Positions 30,033-39,498 of a stretch of DNA of 64,000 bases are shown here, one piece after another (positions within the stretch are counted from its first letter, which is position 1; each line of letters opens with the position of its first letter). The notes beneath the pieces are model-generated. The model was not told where the DNA came from. It saw only the letters and a program-made list of their open reading frames with translations, and did not search any database. The translations under genes and the position numbers were made by a program. The stretch comes from JBAZLV01 sp964586075 (GTDB lineage Bacteria; Nitrospirota; UBA9217), in assembly GCA_964586075.1 (NCBI GenBank), contig CAZPGZ010000010.1:1-64000 (forward strand), given 5' to 3'.

Positions 30033-31408
30033 TGGCAAATCCGGCAGACATCCTGAAAGAATATCTGGTATCACTCGGCTTTCAAATTGACAGCGAGGCA
30101 TACCGGCGCTTTACGGATACGGTAAACAAAACCACCGAGCAGGTGACAAAAAGCGCGTCTGAAATGGCGAAGGGCTTTGCCGGGTCGGCCACGGTTGTTA
30201 CCACCGCTTTTGCGGCAATCGGCTTCGGGACCGTCGAGCTGTTCTCCAAGATTGCCAAGGCCGACATGGAATACCAGAAGCTGGCGATGCACATGTTCAT
30301 GTCCAAAGATGCCGCCAAGGACATGAAAATAGCCACCGATGCCCTGGGAGAGTCCATACAGGACATTGCATGGAATCCCGAGCTCAGAAGCCATTATAAC
30401 GAACTTGTCAAGCAGCAGCGCGAAATGCGGACGCCTGGCGACGCTTCCGGTCAGCTCCGCATGATACGAGACGTTGAATTCGAATTCACACGCCTTCGGG
30501 TGACGGCAACCCGGGCCTTTGAATGGGTTGGGTATTACCTGTTCAAGCATCTTGCCGGGCCGATAAAGCAGATAAAAGAAAGCCTGACGTCAATCACCGA
30601 CTGGCTGCAGCTGAATATGCCGCAATGGACAGAAAAGCTTGCCAGCATGCTGTCGACTATCATCGAGGTCGGAGGCTCTGTTGTCAGGTTTCTTATGGAT
30701 ATCCTCTCCGGCTTGAAACAAATCTGGGACATCATGCCGGGATGGGGAAAGGCCATAGCTGCGGCGCTGCTTGTGGCCACGTCTCCGCTTGCGGCATGGA
30801 CCGCTGCGATCACCGCTGTGATTCTCCTGATAGACGATTTCTATGCCTACATCGACGGCCGGAAGTCATCAAAAACCCTTGCGCCGATCTGGAACGTGCT
30901 GGTTAAGACGATGGATTACGTCATAAAGAGCATTGTCACAACGCTGGCGCTCCTTGATTACCTGTATGACAAGCTTTCCGGAGACAGCAGAAAATTGAAG
31001 CTGTCTGATGTCATATCGGACGCATGGAACAATTCCGGATTTTCGCAGACCATAAAAGGACCGTCAAGCACAGCTCCGGACAAGACCCCTGTTACCACCG
31101 GCTCACTCGGCAACGTTCTGGCGCGGGCATCGAGCGGAATCGCAGATGCAAAGACCGGAATGTTCAATAATCTTAAATTCGGCATGGGGAACTATCAGGC
31201 CATGGCCGGGCAGTCCTATCAGAACAATAGCGCAACAACCAAAAACGAATCAAACGTGAACATTGATGTCGGCGGGGTGACGGTAAATGTTCCGAACACA
31301 AACGCCACTCCGATGGATATATCTCAGGCGGTTACCGATGGAATTAACAATTCATTTAACAAAAAGACGTTCATGAATATAAGACAACTTTCAGGAGCGA
31401 TGAAATAA
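30032..31408 (+). CDS. Tail tape measure protein
   Basis: A 458-residue protein. The N-terminal half is helical with a glycine/alanine hydrophobic segment (AGSATVVTTAFAAIGFGTVE). A second hydrophobic region is AIAAALLVATSPLAAWTAAI (about residue 245). The position after G/GT and the membrane-like segments support the call. The length is short and predicts a short tail. It was presumably folded with the help of the preceding chaperones. Confidence 0.78.
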   Translation: MANPADILKEYLVSLGFQIDSEAYRRFTDTVNKTTEQVTKSASEMAKGFAGSATVVTTAFAAIGFGTVELFSKIAKADMEYQKLAMHMFMSKDAAKDMKIATDALGESIQDIAWNPELRSHYNELVKQQREMRTPGDASGQLRMIRDVEFEFTRLRVTATRAFEWVGYYLFKHLAGPIKQIKESLTSITDWLQLNMPQWTEKLASMLSTIIEVGGSVVRFLMDILSGLKQIWDIMPGWGKAIAAALLVATSPLAAWTAAITAVILLIDDFYAYIDGRKSSKTLAPIWNVLVKTMDYVIKSIVTTLALLDYLYDKLSGDSRKLKLSDVISDAWNNSGFSQTIKGPSSTAPDKTPVTTGSLGNVLARASSGIADAKTGMFNNLKFGMGNYQAMAGQSYQNNSATTKNESNVNIDVGGVTVNVPNTNATPMDISQAVTDGINNSFNKKTFMNIRQLSGAMK

Positions 31409-32115
31409 TGCCTATTTTCCCAAACTTCAAGTTTACCTATAACTCGGCGTTGAACAAGGCATCTGCAACCTATATGGGCGGCATGGCGGCATGGAGCGTA
31501 TACAAGCTCATTACGAAAAAGCCGGTCACAGCCGAGAAACAGAAGACACCTTGGCGGCCCCCGCAGTGGAAAGGTAATGCTCAAGTCCAATTAATTGAAA
31601 AAGGAGGAACTGTCCATATTTTTGACGCAGTGCTTAGGCTTGGCCACACGTCAGAAATCCAAACCACATCGCACCCGATTCAGTCCGGGGCCAACATCGT
31701 TGATCATGCTTATCAGGAGCCGGAACGGCTGGTGCTGGAAATCGGCATGAGTGACGTTATGGATAGCTATCAACCTGGCAGATGGAAAGGATATGAATCA
31801 AAATCACAAGCTGCTTTCCAAAAACTAAAAGAATTGCAATATCTGAAAATTCCTTTTTATGTTCAAACCAGACTTAATTATTACGAAAACATGGTCATCA
31901 AGCGGATAGACACGCCTGATGATTACACCACGCTGTACGGACTCAAATGTCTGGTGCAGCTTCAGCAGATTATGACCGTTGAAGTATCCACCACCACGGT
32001 GAAGACGAGCACAAGAAAACATGCAACAGGAAAGACTCCAAGGGGACATGTTCAACCGCAACAGCCTGATACTGCGGCCACTCAAGTGTTGAAGGCCATG
32101 GGGATTGAGAAATGA
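31408..32115 (+). CDS. Dit-like baseplate protein
   Basis: A 235-residue protein coupled by TAATG. GTVHIFDAVLRLGHTSEIQT, then SGANIVDHAYQEPERLVLEI, is the Dit-like N-terminal pattern in simple contractile phages. Residues of about 120-200 complete a galectin-like part. It should connect tube to baseplate. A charged tail ends the protein. Confidence 0.7.
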   Translation: MPIFPNFKFTYNSALNKASATYMGGMAAWSVYKLITKKPVTAEKQKTPWRPPQWKGNAQVQLIEKGGTVHIFDAVLRLGHTSEIQTTSHPIQSGANIVDHAYQEPERLVLEIGMSDVMDSYQPGRWKGYESKSQAAFQKLKELQYLKIPFYVQTRLNYYENMVIKRIDTPDDYTTLYGLKCLVQLQQIMTVEVSTTTVKTSTRKHATGKTPRGHVQPQQPDTAATQVLKAMGIEK

Positions 32116-32462
32116 ACACTCAGGTTATTCCTTTATACGGAAGTCCTGGTCAAACTTTTACAACTACGCTTGTAATTGATGGGGTTAATAGGGCTCTGCA
32201 ATTTAAGATTTCGTACAACGAGACTGCGGGGTACTGGATCATGAATATAAGTGATCCGGCAACGGGCAGCGATATCCTGACGTCCGTGCCGCTGCTTTCC
32301 GCTCCTGACGGGGAATCATTAAACCTCTTGGAGCAATACCGGCACTTGGGGATAGGCAGCGCGTACCTGGTGAACGTGAGCAACATCGCGGATGAGCAGC
32401 CCACAGATGAAAATCTTGGCACCGACTTTATTCTGGTGTGGGGTGACACTCCTGATGCCTGA
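32112..32462 (+). CDS. Baseplate plug protein (Pam3 plug-like)
   Basis: A 116-residue beta protein overlapping its neighbours by a few bases. VIPLYGSPGQTFTTTLVIDG, then FKISYNETAGYWIMNISDPA, matches the plug family described in cyanophage Pam3-type baseplates. It seals the tail tube above the hub. Confidence 0.72.
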   Translation: MNTQVIPLYGSPGQTFTTTLVIDGVNRALQFKISYNETAGYWIMNISDPATGSDILTSVPLLSAPDGESLNLLEQYRHLGIGSAYLVNVSNIADEQPTDENLGTDFILVWGDTPDA

Positions 32463-33375
32463 ACAGTATTTGAGAAAATGGCAGATCGTCGTATCTAATG
32501 CAAGCGGACAGGCCCTGGACGTATCAAAGCTCAGATGCACGTTTAATATTCAAAAGCGCGTGCTGCAAACGGCGAGCTTCGCTGATATCGTCATTTACAA
32601 TCTTAACGGACCTACAGAACAGGCAATTATTACTGAGGGATACCGGGCAATAGTGCAGGCTGGATATCAGAGCGAAATATTCGGGAAAATATTTGACGGA
32701 ACAGTAAGCCAGCCTCTATGGGACCGGGAGAACGTCACTGATTACAAGTTGACATTGTATTGCATAGATGGGGACAGCTTCCTTACCAGGAACTTTGTCA
32801 GCTTTTGCGCCGAGGCAGGATATAAGTATAAAGACATCATATCGCAAATGGCAAAGAGCGCGCGGACACCCATACCAATTGGAAAAATTTCAGAAAATAT
32901 TTCTCAGAAAACTTCCCCAAGGGGGAAAGTGGTGTTCGGAGATCCTCGCACAACGTTCAGAAGCATCGCTAAAGACAACTCCGCTCAAATTTATGTGAAT
33001 GACGGGCAACTGGAGATTGTAAATCTGAAAACAGATGTCCCCGCAGGAGAGGCGTTGGTAATTACGCCGAACACCGGATTGATCGGAACTCCGCAGCAAA
33101 CCGATCTTGGATTTTCATTCAGGTGTCTGTTAAATCCGCGTATTCAGATTACCAATCCTCCCATGCTTATAAAGCTGGACAATTCGTTAATCAGACAGCA
33201 AAAAAAGAACATTGGATCATCTCCGTCCATGCTGGATCAGGATATGGTTGGCCAGGTTATAGGAGTCAATTACATTGGCGATACGAGAGGAAATGAATGG
33301 TATGTAGATGTTGAATGCGTCCAGTCCGGAAAGGCTGGAATCCTCATGCTGCTTGGAAGGATGACAAATCCATGA
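32455..33375 (+). CDS. Baseplate hub protein (gp27-like)
   Basis: A 306-residue protein starting at the ATG at 32455 inside the end of the plug gene. LRCTFNIQKRVLQTASFADI, then IYNLNG, and AGYKYKDIISQMAKSART are typical of the hub family in small contractile tails. It forms the trimeric base on which the spike sits. Confidence 0.75.
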   Translation: MPEQYLRKWQIVVSNASGQALDVSKLRCTFNIQKRVLQTASFADIVIYNLNGPTEQAIITEGYRAIVQAGYQSEIFGKIFDGTVSQPLWDRENVTDYKLTLYCIDGDSFLTRNFVSFCAEAGYKYKDIISQMAKSARTPIPIGKISENISQKTSPRGKVVFGDPRTTFRSIAKDNSAQIYVNDGQLEIVNLKTDVPAGEALVITPNTGLIGTPQQTDLGFSFRCLLNPRIQITNPPMLIKLDNSLIRQQKKNIGSSPSMLDQDMVGQVIGVNYIGDTRGNEWYVDVECVQSGKAGILMLLGRMTNP

Positions 33376-34019
33376 TCAAAATAGCAGAACGAATGTCGAA
33401 TGAAGTAGAAATGATAAGGGCGGTCAAAGACTCTATTTTCTCAGAACTTCGCGTAGCCGCTCCGGGAATAATCCAGAGTTTTGATGCTGTAAAGCAGACC
33501 GCAACCGTCAAGATTGCCATCAAAGAACAGATTGACAACAACGGCATTACAGAGGACGTCGAAATTCCCCTGCTCTTGGACGTTCCAATCGTCATTCCGC
33601 AGGCTGGCGGGTATGCGATTACGCTTCCGATATCGGCAGGTGATGAGTGCCTGGTGGTGTTCTCCGATGCTTGCATTGATGGCTGGTGGCAGTCCGGGGG
33701 GATTCAGGGCCAGATTGACAAGCGGCGCCATGATCTGTCTGACGGTTTCGCCATTCTCGGAGTAAAAAGCCAGCCGAACATATTGACTGGATATTCAACA
33801 AATTCTGCGTCACTCCGCACCGTGGACGGTAGCTGCAAGGTTGAGGTTAAAAGCAACGAAATTGAAGTATCAGCGCCAACGGTAAAGGTGACCGGTAGCC
33901 AGACAGTCAACGTGTCCGGAAATAATACCACAACTATAGACGGGAAAGATTTCCTGACTCATAAACATCAATATCATCCAGGAACAGGCGGACTGACAGA
34001 CACGGCGGGGGTGTCATGA
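33372..34019 (+). CDS. Baseplate spike (Gp138 / gpV-like)
   Basis: A 215-residue protein, ATGA-overlapped with the hub. An OB-like N-terminal domain (APGIIQSFDAVKQTATVKIA) is followed by a Gp138-type middle (ITLPISAGDECLVVFSDACI). The end HKHQYHPGTGG has the histidine pattern that binds iron at the spike tip in P2 V and phi92 gp138. It pierces the outer membrane. Confidence 0.82.
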   Translation: MIKIAERMSNEVEMIRAVKDSIFSELRVAAPGIIQSFDAVKQTATVKIAIKEQIDNNGITEDVEIPLLLDVPIVIPQAGGYAITLPISAGDECLVVFSDACIDGWWQSGGIQGQIDKRRHDLSDGFAILGVKSQPNILTGYSTNSASLRTVDGSCKVEVKSNEIEVSAPTVKVTGSQTVNVSGNNTTTIDGKDFLTHKHQYHPGTGGLTDTAGVS

Positions 34020-34384
34020 GTACGGTACGGGTACGAAAGCTTGACTCTAACTATGACGTGGTATTCGGAAACGGGAAACTGGATTATCTGGAAGACCTTG
34101 ACGCTGTTGTTCAGATGATCAGGACGAAGCTGCTTTTATTCAAAGGGGAGTGGTGGGAGAACACCGATATTGGCCTGCCGCTCTGGCAGTCAATCCTCGG
34201 CGTGCCGGGAGCCGGAAACAATAAACAGGCGGTGGATGCCCTGATTCAGAAGCGAATTCTTGAAACGCCGTATGTAACGAGCATGGAAAGCATGTCGAGT
34301 GCCTACGATGCGGCGACGCGCAGCTACAGCATAGCCGTGACGGTAAATACCGCATTCGGACAGGTTACGGTCACCAACACTTAA
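34016..34384 (+). CDS. Baseplate wedge protein (gpW / gp25-like)
   Basis: A 122-residue protein. LEDLDAVVQMIRTKLLLFKG, then EWWENTDIGLPLWQSILG, is the gp25-like lysozyme-fold signature. It attaches baseplate J to the sheath. Confidence 0.85.
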   Translation: MSTVRVRKLDSNYDVVFGNGKLDYLEDLDAVVQMIRTKLLLFKGEWWENTDIGLPLWQSILGVPGAGNNKQAVDALIQKRILETPYVTSMESMSSAYDAATRSYSIAVTVNTAFGQVTVTNT

Positions 34385-34399
34385 TAGGAGAATGCCATT

Positions 34400-35578
34400 A
34401 TGACTTATGCGGCCCCTTTGGTAAATACAACCGGACTGATAATTCCTTCATATCAGGACATTCTGGACGACCTCATAGCGCAGGCAAAAACGATCTATGG
34501 TCAAGACATTTATCTTGATGAGGACTCTGCTGACTACCAGTTTCTTTCTGTCATTGCGTTAAAAATATTCGATTGCATGAACTCTCTTCAACTAGCCTAT
34601 AACAACCGAAATCCACAGACGGCAATCGGCGCAGCGCTGGAATCTCTGGTCAAGCTGAACGGTCTTGCAAAGAAATCTGCCTCGTATTCTACCTGCACGG
34701 TGACCATATCCGGGACTGCGGGTACAGTAATTTTAAACGGAGTAGTGGGCGATGCCAACTCTGTCAAGTGGTCTTTGCCTCCTTCAGTTACCATAGGAGT
34801 TTCCGGAACCATTGACGTGGTGGCAACGTGTCAGACCATCGGCGCTATCTCGGCGCTCGCCGGGGAAGTCAATAAAATACTTACCCCACAGGCCGGATGG
34901 ACCAGCGTAACAAACGCGGCCGCTGCAACACTCGGTCAGGCGGTTGAAACAGATGCGCAGCTCAGGGCCCGGCAGGCGGTCAGCACTCAAATAGCCTCAA
35001 AGACGATGCTCGGAGGAACCATAGGAGCCATCGCGGATGTCGCGGGAGTTACCCGATACCGTATTTATGAAAACCCGACCGGAAGCCTGGACAGCAACAA
35101 CCTCCCCGCCCATTCCATAACGTGTGTGGTGGAGGGCGGAACCGATGCAAATGTGGCGAATGCGATCTATACCAACCGGGGAATCGGGTGTTATACCAAC
35201 GGCGATCAAGTGGTGAGCGTGGCGGATCCTGATTCCGGGATAACTTCATCCATCCGATTCTATCGTACGACGTACGACCCTATTTACGCGACCATCGGAA
35301 TAAAAGCTCTGTCCGGATATACCTCGGCTTACACAACGGCCATATTAGCCGCCATTGTGGACTTTTTAAACAGCTTTGAAATAGGAAAGGGGTTCTCTCC
35401 GTCCGTGCTGTATGCCCCGATCCTGTCTGTCATGCCTGATCTGAAATCGCCAATTTTCGAGGTCACCAGCGTTGTGGCAGGCACCAGCTCTGGATCTCAG
35501 GGAACCGCTGATATAACGGTTTTGTTCAACCACGTTATTCATGGACTCGGAGCAAATATAACAATCAATGTGACGTAA
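34400..35578 (+). CDS. Baseplate J-like protein
   Basis: A 392-residue protein behind AGGAG. The conserved middle (TNAAAATLGQAVETDAQLRA, then SKTMLGGTIGAIADVAGVTR) is the Baseplate_J motif. It forms the baseplate wedge arms that carry fibres and change shape on contraction. Confidence 0.9.
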   Translation: MTYAAPLVNTTGLIIPSYQDILDDLIAQAKTIYGQDIYLDEDSADYQFLSVIALKIFDCMNSLQLAYNNRNPQTAIGAALESLVKLNGLAKKSASYSTCTVTISGTAGTVILNGVVGDANSVKWSLPPSVTIGVSGTIDVVATCQTIGAISALAGEVNKILTPQAGWTSVTNAAAATLGQAVETDAQLRARQAVSTQIASKTMLGGTIGAIADVAGVTRYRIYENPTGSLDSNNLPAHSITCVVEGGTDANVANAIYTNRGIGCYTNGDQVVSVADPDSGITSSIRFYRTTYDPIYATIGIKALSGYTSAYTTAILAAIVDFLNSFEIGKGFSPSVLYAPILSVMPDLKSPIFEVTSVVAGTSSGSQGTADITVLFNHVIHGLGANITINVT

Positions 35579-35587
35579 GGAGGAATA

Positions 35588-36544
35588 ATGAAACGGATAT
35601 TACTGACAATAGCAGCGCTCTTCTCGTTCTGCGGAATTCTGTCTGCGGGAACGTACACTACCAATTTACACATGTACAAGCCCACGGCAGGGGAGAATAA
35701 CTGGGCGAATACGGTAAACGTAAACAACTGGGACAATCTGGATACGGTCATCAGCAGGATGAGCAACAGCATCACTTCGAATTCCGCAACATTCGACATC
35801 CTGACAACGAAAGGCGACCTGCTCACCAGGAATTCAACAACCTTTGCCAGATTTGCTGTCGGCACTGATGGATACGCTTTGAAGTCTGACAGCACCGCGG
35901 CCGCTGGCCTTGCGTGGACAAATTATATTGCGTCTGCCGGCACTGCTTCCTATGTGGTTGCTGACGGAAATAATAGAACTGCTTCAGCTACTCCGGGAGC
36001 AAATATTATTCCTGTGGCCGGCAGCGATGGAAAAATAGCAGCCGGGTTTTACTCATCGACGGGAATTCCTATCTATGATTACACCGTCAGTGGATCAGCC
36101 ATAACCACGGCAACCACCAACGGAACAGTAACACTCGATGCGGCGACTGATGGCGGATATGACTTTGAATTCATAATCAAGAACCCCACAGCCGGGAATG
36201 TGCTTTATTCTCTCTATTATAACAACAACACAACCGCAACGGATTATCGCCGAAATTTTACATCAGGCGAGTCGAATGACGCCATTATGCACCAGACAAA
36301 TGTTGCAGCTGGCGGGCAATTGATTATTGTCGGGTCCATTATTCAGACTCCAGGAGGATTTGTGCGCACACTGTCCAGAACCGTTGGCATCAACTCATCC
36401 GGAGTTGGAACAGAAACATATACAGTATCTCACTGGAAGGTTACAGAGGTGTCCGGGAATAATTTGACCAGAGTCGATGTTACAGGATCATCAGCAAGCG
36501 GAATTGACGTGGGATCACGCTTCAGAATGTGGAAGAGGAAATAA
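35588..36544 (+). CDS. Tail fibre-like protein with a signal-peptide-like N-terminus
   Basis: A 318-residue protein behind AAGGAGG. The first 20 residues (MKRILLTIAALFSFCGILSA) are a convincing signal peptide. The next part (NNWANTVNVNNWDNLDTVIS) is a phage fibre attachment motif. The C-terminal 170 residues are homologous to the fibre at 37193: TPGANIIPVAGSDGKI, GYDFEFIIKN and GIDVGSRFRMWKR. It may be a receptor-binding protein. Why it carries a signal-like sequence is unclear. Confidence 0.7.
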   Translation: MKRILLTIAALFSFCGILSAGTYTTNLHMYKPTAGENNWANTVNVNNWDNLDTVISRMSNSITSNSATFDILTTKGDLLTRNSTTFARFAVGTDGYALKSDSTAAAGLAWTNYIASAGTASYVVADGNNRTASATPGANIIPVAGSDGKIAAGFYSSTGIPIYDYTVSGSAITTATTNGTVTLDAATDGGYDFEFIIKNPTAGNVLYSLYYNNNTTATDYRRNFTSGESNDAIMHQTNVAAGGQLIIVGSIIQTPGGFVRTLSRTVGINSSGVGTETYTVSHWKVTEVSGNNLTRVDVTGSSASGIDVGSRFRMWKRK

Positions 36545-36547
36545 CCC

Positions 36548-37177
36548 ATGGCAGACGGATACGGAAGCGAATACGGCAGCGACTACGGAAATGATTCTGT
36601 TTATGCCGGGGCATCGGCAATACCGGTCAGCTACTATCTTGGGTTGATAACGTCGCAATACCAGAATTCGCCGAAGTTTCTTGCGATGCTGGAAGTTATT
36701 TTAAACCGTCTTTCAGATGCGACGGCCCTGATAGACAACATGTACGAGTATTTCGACATTGACAACGCAGCCGGAGAGCAACTGGACACCATCGGGGAAA
36801 TCGTTGGACAGGCCCGGAATGTGGATTTTGAACCGAGCGGATTCAGCCCGTTGCTCGATGACTGGACATATCGAACCTTGCTCAAAGCAAAAATATGCCA
36901 CAACTTCTGGGACGGTACCGTCGGGAATCTGCAAACGCTTTGGAAAAAGATATTCCCCACTGGAAAGCTTGCTGTGAATGACGGTCAGAACATGACCGCA
37001 ACCATGATAATGAGCGGAGAATTTTCATCGATTATGATTGATTTGATAACCAATGGATACATTCTGCCGCGGCCGCAAGGCGTTCTTTACAATTACACGT
37101 TCTCGCCGATGCCGTATTTCGGTTTCGGAATTAATGATGAATACGTTGCCGGATTTGGGTCCGGACACTGGGCATGA
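36548..37177 (+). CDS. DUF2612 baseplate protein (gpI-like position)
   Basis: A 209-residue protein. NMYEYFDIDNAAGEQLDTIG, then EIVGQAR, and YRTLLKAKICHNFWDGTVGN are DUF2612 hallmarks. It follows J with one fibre gene between and likely connects fibres to the wedge. The N-terminus is a tyrosine/glycine/aspartate-rich stretch (GSEYGSDYGNDSVYAG). Confidence 0.82.
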   Translation: MADGYGSEYGSDYGNDSVYAGASAIPVSYYLGLITSQYQNSPKFLAMLEVILNRLSDATALIDNMYEYFDIDNAAGEQLDTIGEIVGQARNVDFEPSGFSPLLDDWTYRTLLKAKICHNFWDGTVGNLQTLWKKIFPTGKLAVNDGQNMTATMIMSGEFSSIMIDLITNGYILPRPQGVLYNYTFSPMPYFGFGINDEYVAGFGSGHWA

Positions 37178-37192
37178 CAAAGGAGATAATAC

Positions 37193-38089
37193 ATGGCTGG
37201 ATCAACTAATTTCAAACAATGGAATCCCGCACTGGCAAACATTCAAAGTGATGCTGCATATGAGGCAGATACCATGCGAAGCGGAGGCGCAATAGATGGA
37301 GTTTACGAGCCTGAATTGCACAATAAGTTTGCATATCAGGTTTCTGCAATGGTCGCGGCGATTGCCCAGTCCCTCGCGGCAAAGGGGTTTGTCGTAGAGG
37401 ATGGATCAGCGGGAACAACCGGTCATAATTTTAGCGCACTGGTGGCTGTTCTTGCAAACATTCTTACCACAGCGGACGCAATAGACGCGGATACGCTAAA
37501 CGGTCATGCTTCCTCTGTAACTCCGGGCGCCGGGATCATTCCGGTTGCAGGGCCAGGGGGAAAGATAGATTCCGGTTTTCTTGCCAAAGTGGCATTGGAT
37601 CCGATATTTGATCATACCGTTGATTCTGCGGTTACGACGTTGCCGACCGAGGACATTCTGGATATCAATACCGACAAGGGATACAACTTTGAATTTCTCC
37701 TGAAGAATGGATATGCGGGAGACACTACATTCAGGCTGTTTTATAACGGGGACACCACGACGTCAAAATACAGTTCAAACTGGCAGGGAACATCTGTTCA
37801 GAATGACGCCTTTCTCTATGCAGGAGCGGCTCCCGGTCCTATCGGAATCGGTGAAAGTTTGAACTTAACAGGCAGCATACTTCTTACGCCTGAAGGGTAT
37901 CCCCGAATAGTAGGGATAGGGCAGCGGTTTACATCGGGCAATGTTGTTTCACAGCTGTCGCTTTTCTCCCACATGATGAATACCGTTCTGGACGGAAGCC
38001 CTAAAAATTTGCTGTCGTTGCTTTTTAGTGCAAATCAGACGGGCGGCATAGATGTAAACAGCAGATTTCGCATTTGGATACGGCAATAG
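37193..38089 (+). CDS. Tail fibre / receptor-binding protein
   Basis: A 298-residue protein. Residues 1-90 are helical and likely mount on the baseplate (FKQWNPALANIQSDAAYEAD). The C-terminal domain (TPGAGIIPVAGPGGKIDSGF, then KGYNFEFLLKN, then GIDVNSRFRIWIRQ) is shared with the fibre at 35588, so the two are paralogous at that end. It follows the DUF2612 gene, the usual fibre position. Confidence 0.75.
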   Translation: MAGSTNFKQWNPALANIQSDAAYEADTMRSGGAIDGVYEPELHNKFAYQVSAMVAAIAQSLAAKGFVVEDGSAGTTGHNFSALVAVLANILTTADAIDADTLNGHASSVTPGAGIIPVAGPGGKIDSGFLAKVALDPIFDHTVDSAVTTLPTEDILDINTDKGYNFEFLLKNGYAGDTTFRLFYNGDTTTSKYSSNWQGTSVQNDAFLYAGAAPGPIGIGESLNLTGSILLTPEGYPRIVGIGQRFTSGNVVSQLSLFSHMMNTVLDGSPKNLLSLLFSANQTGGIDVNSRFRIWIRQ

Positions 38090-38128
38090 CTGACTTAAAA
38101 ATCATTTCTTAATACCGGGGGGATCAGG

Positions 38129-38419
38129 ATGACGCCTCAGAAAAGACATGACAACGATGAACAGAAGAGAAGATTTTCAGACAGTCCATGGTTCAATGTT
38201 GTTTGGGGCGCGCTCATTGTCGGCGTAACGCTCTTTTTTCTGGCAGACGTAAACGCACAATTGAAAAGCAAGGTTGATCTCGCTACTCACGAACGTGATC
38301 TGAAATCCGTACAGGAACTGGTAAACACCCAGTACAAGTCAATTCAGGATCAGCAGGCCATGATGCTGGACCTCTTGCGGGAGCACAAGGAAGAAAGTAA
38401 ACGGGGAGCGACAAAATGA
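38129..38419 (+). CDS. Membrane-anchored coiled-coil lysis protein (XhlA- or spanin-like)
   Basis: A 96-residue protein with one membrane helix (FNVVWGALIVGVTLFFLADV, about 22-41) and a C-terminal coiled coil (LVNTQYKSIQDQQAMMLDLL). The topology fits haemolysin XhlA-like proteins or an i-spanin. It overlaps the start of the lysin gene (ATGA). The exact type cannot be decided from sequence alone. Confidence 0.55.
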   Translation: MTPQKRHDNDEQKRRFSDSPWFNVVWGALIVGVTLFFLADVNAQLKSKVDLATHERDLKSVQELVNTQYKSIQDQQAMMLDLLREHKEESKRGATK

Positions 38420-39015
38420 AGATGACCGCTATTTCCGAGGGAATAAAGCTTCTCTTTGCCCGGTGCATTATTGCAAATGAACTTGGAAACAGCATTACTC
38501 TTGCTTACCGGTTCAGCGATCCGGACGGTGTGCGGTCTGGGAAAAGCGGGTGGAGCTTTGGAGTCTGCCAGTATGACATAAACAACAATCCGAACGCTGA
38601 AAAAGTTTTAAAGGAGTGCGGATTTTCGCGGGCAGAGATAGACGCGCTGAGAGCTCAGACGATTGATGTCGAGCCTCTGAACATTCGACTGGTCGAGCAC
38701 AAGGACGTTATCAGCAAGTGGGATGCCCGCCAGCTGCAGGAATGTCTGGTGCGGTCCCTGACCAACTGCATGGCGCTGAATACCGATTTTTCATCAGAAG
38801 AAGTCATTCTGCATCTGGCCGATTATGACAATCAGTTTTACTTCGCGCATGACGGGAAGCTGTACACCTGGCTGAAGTACATAGTCAACTGGCCGCTTAC
38901 TCCGGAGCTGTTCTTGAATTGGAAACTGAAGAATACCGCTTGGGGAAAGGATCACAAGGAAGACGTAGAGCGGAGATATGACAATATCCGCAAAATTTAC
39001 GCCGAACGAGCGTAA
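38416..39015 (+). CDS. Probable endolysin (lysozyme-like)
   Basis: A 199-residue protein with no signal peptide. ANELGNSITLAYRFSDPDGV, then GKSGWSFGVCQYDINNNPNA, matches a lysozyme-like phage endolysin family, with Glu24 of ELGN as the likely acid. The C-terminal half is helical. Neighbouring membrane proteins support a lysis cassette, with a holin carrying it across. Confidence 0.65.
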   Translation: MKMTAISEGIKLLFARCIIANELGNSITLAYRFSDPDGVRSGKSGWSFGVCQYDINNNPNAEKVLKECGFSRAEIDALRAQTIDVEPLNIRLVEHKDVISKWDARQLQECLVRSLTNCMALNTDFSSEEVILHLADYDNQFYFAHDGKLYTWLKYIVNWPLTPELFLNWKLKNTAWGKDHKEDVERRYDNIRKIYAERA

Positions 39016-39032
39016 TAAAAAAAGGAGGAAGT

Positions 39033-39488
39033 ATGTTTACTGGAAACAAGATGTTTAAGAAGCTTTGCATGCTGTCCATGATTCTGGTTATTGCAGCCTC
39101 GCTTTCGATGACCGGCTGCACAAAGGTAAAGGCGTTCTTTGGCAACAATGAGGCGCTGGTGCAGCTCACCACGGAAGCGGCCACGGCCCGGGTTATCCAT
39201 GATCATCCTCAATGGAAAGAACCGATTGCAAATATATCTGCTGCGGCCATATCCGCCATTGACACCGGAGCCATCACGGACCTGAACTCAGTCAGCGCGT
39301 TTGCCATCTCGAAAATCGACATGAGCAAGCTAACGCCGGAAGAGCGGGTGCTGGTGAGCATGGTCATCAGTCAGATTACGGCAATCATCATTGACGACCT
39401 CAAAAAGAACGGTTCGTACGATCCGGCCAGCATGCTGGTAGAGGTCAGGCAGGTGCTCGGCTGGGTTAATACCGCGGCCAAAATATAG
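39033..39488 (+). CDS. Lipoprotein in the lysis region
   Basis: A 151-residue protein behind AAAAGGAGG. The signal peptide ends in the lipobox SMTGC (Cys29). The mature part is helical (ATARVIHDHPQWKEPIANIS). It could be an outer-membrane spanin partner, although it is longer and less proline-rich than most o-spanins. Alternatively it is a surface-exclusion protein. No family is recognised. Confidence 0.6.
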   Translation: MFTGNKMFKKLCMLSMILVIAASLSMTGCTKVKAFFGNNEALVQLTTEAATARVIHDHPQWKEPIANISAAAISAIDTGAITDLNSVSAFAISKIDMSKLTPEERVLVSMVISQITAIIIDDLKKNGSYDPASMLVEVRQVLGWVNTAAKI

Positions 39489-39498
39489 GAGGGGAACA

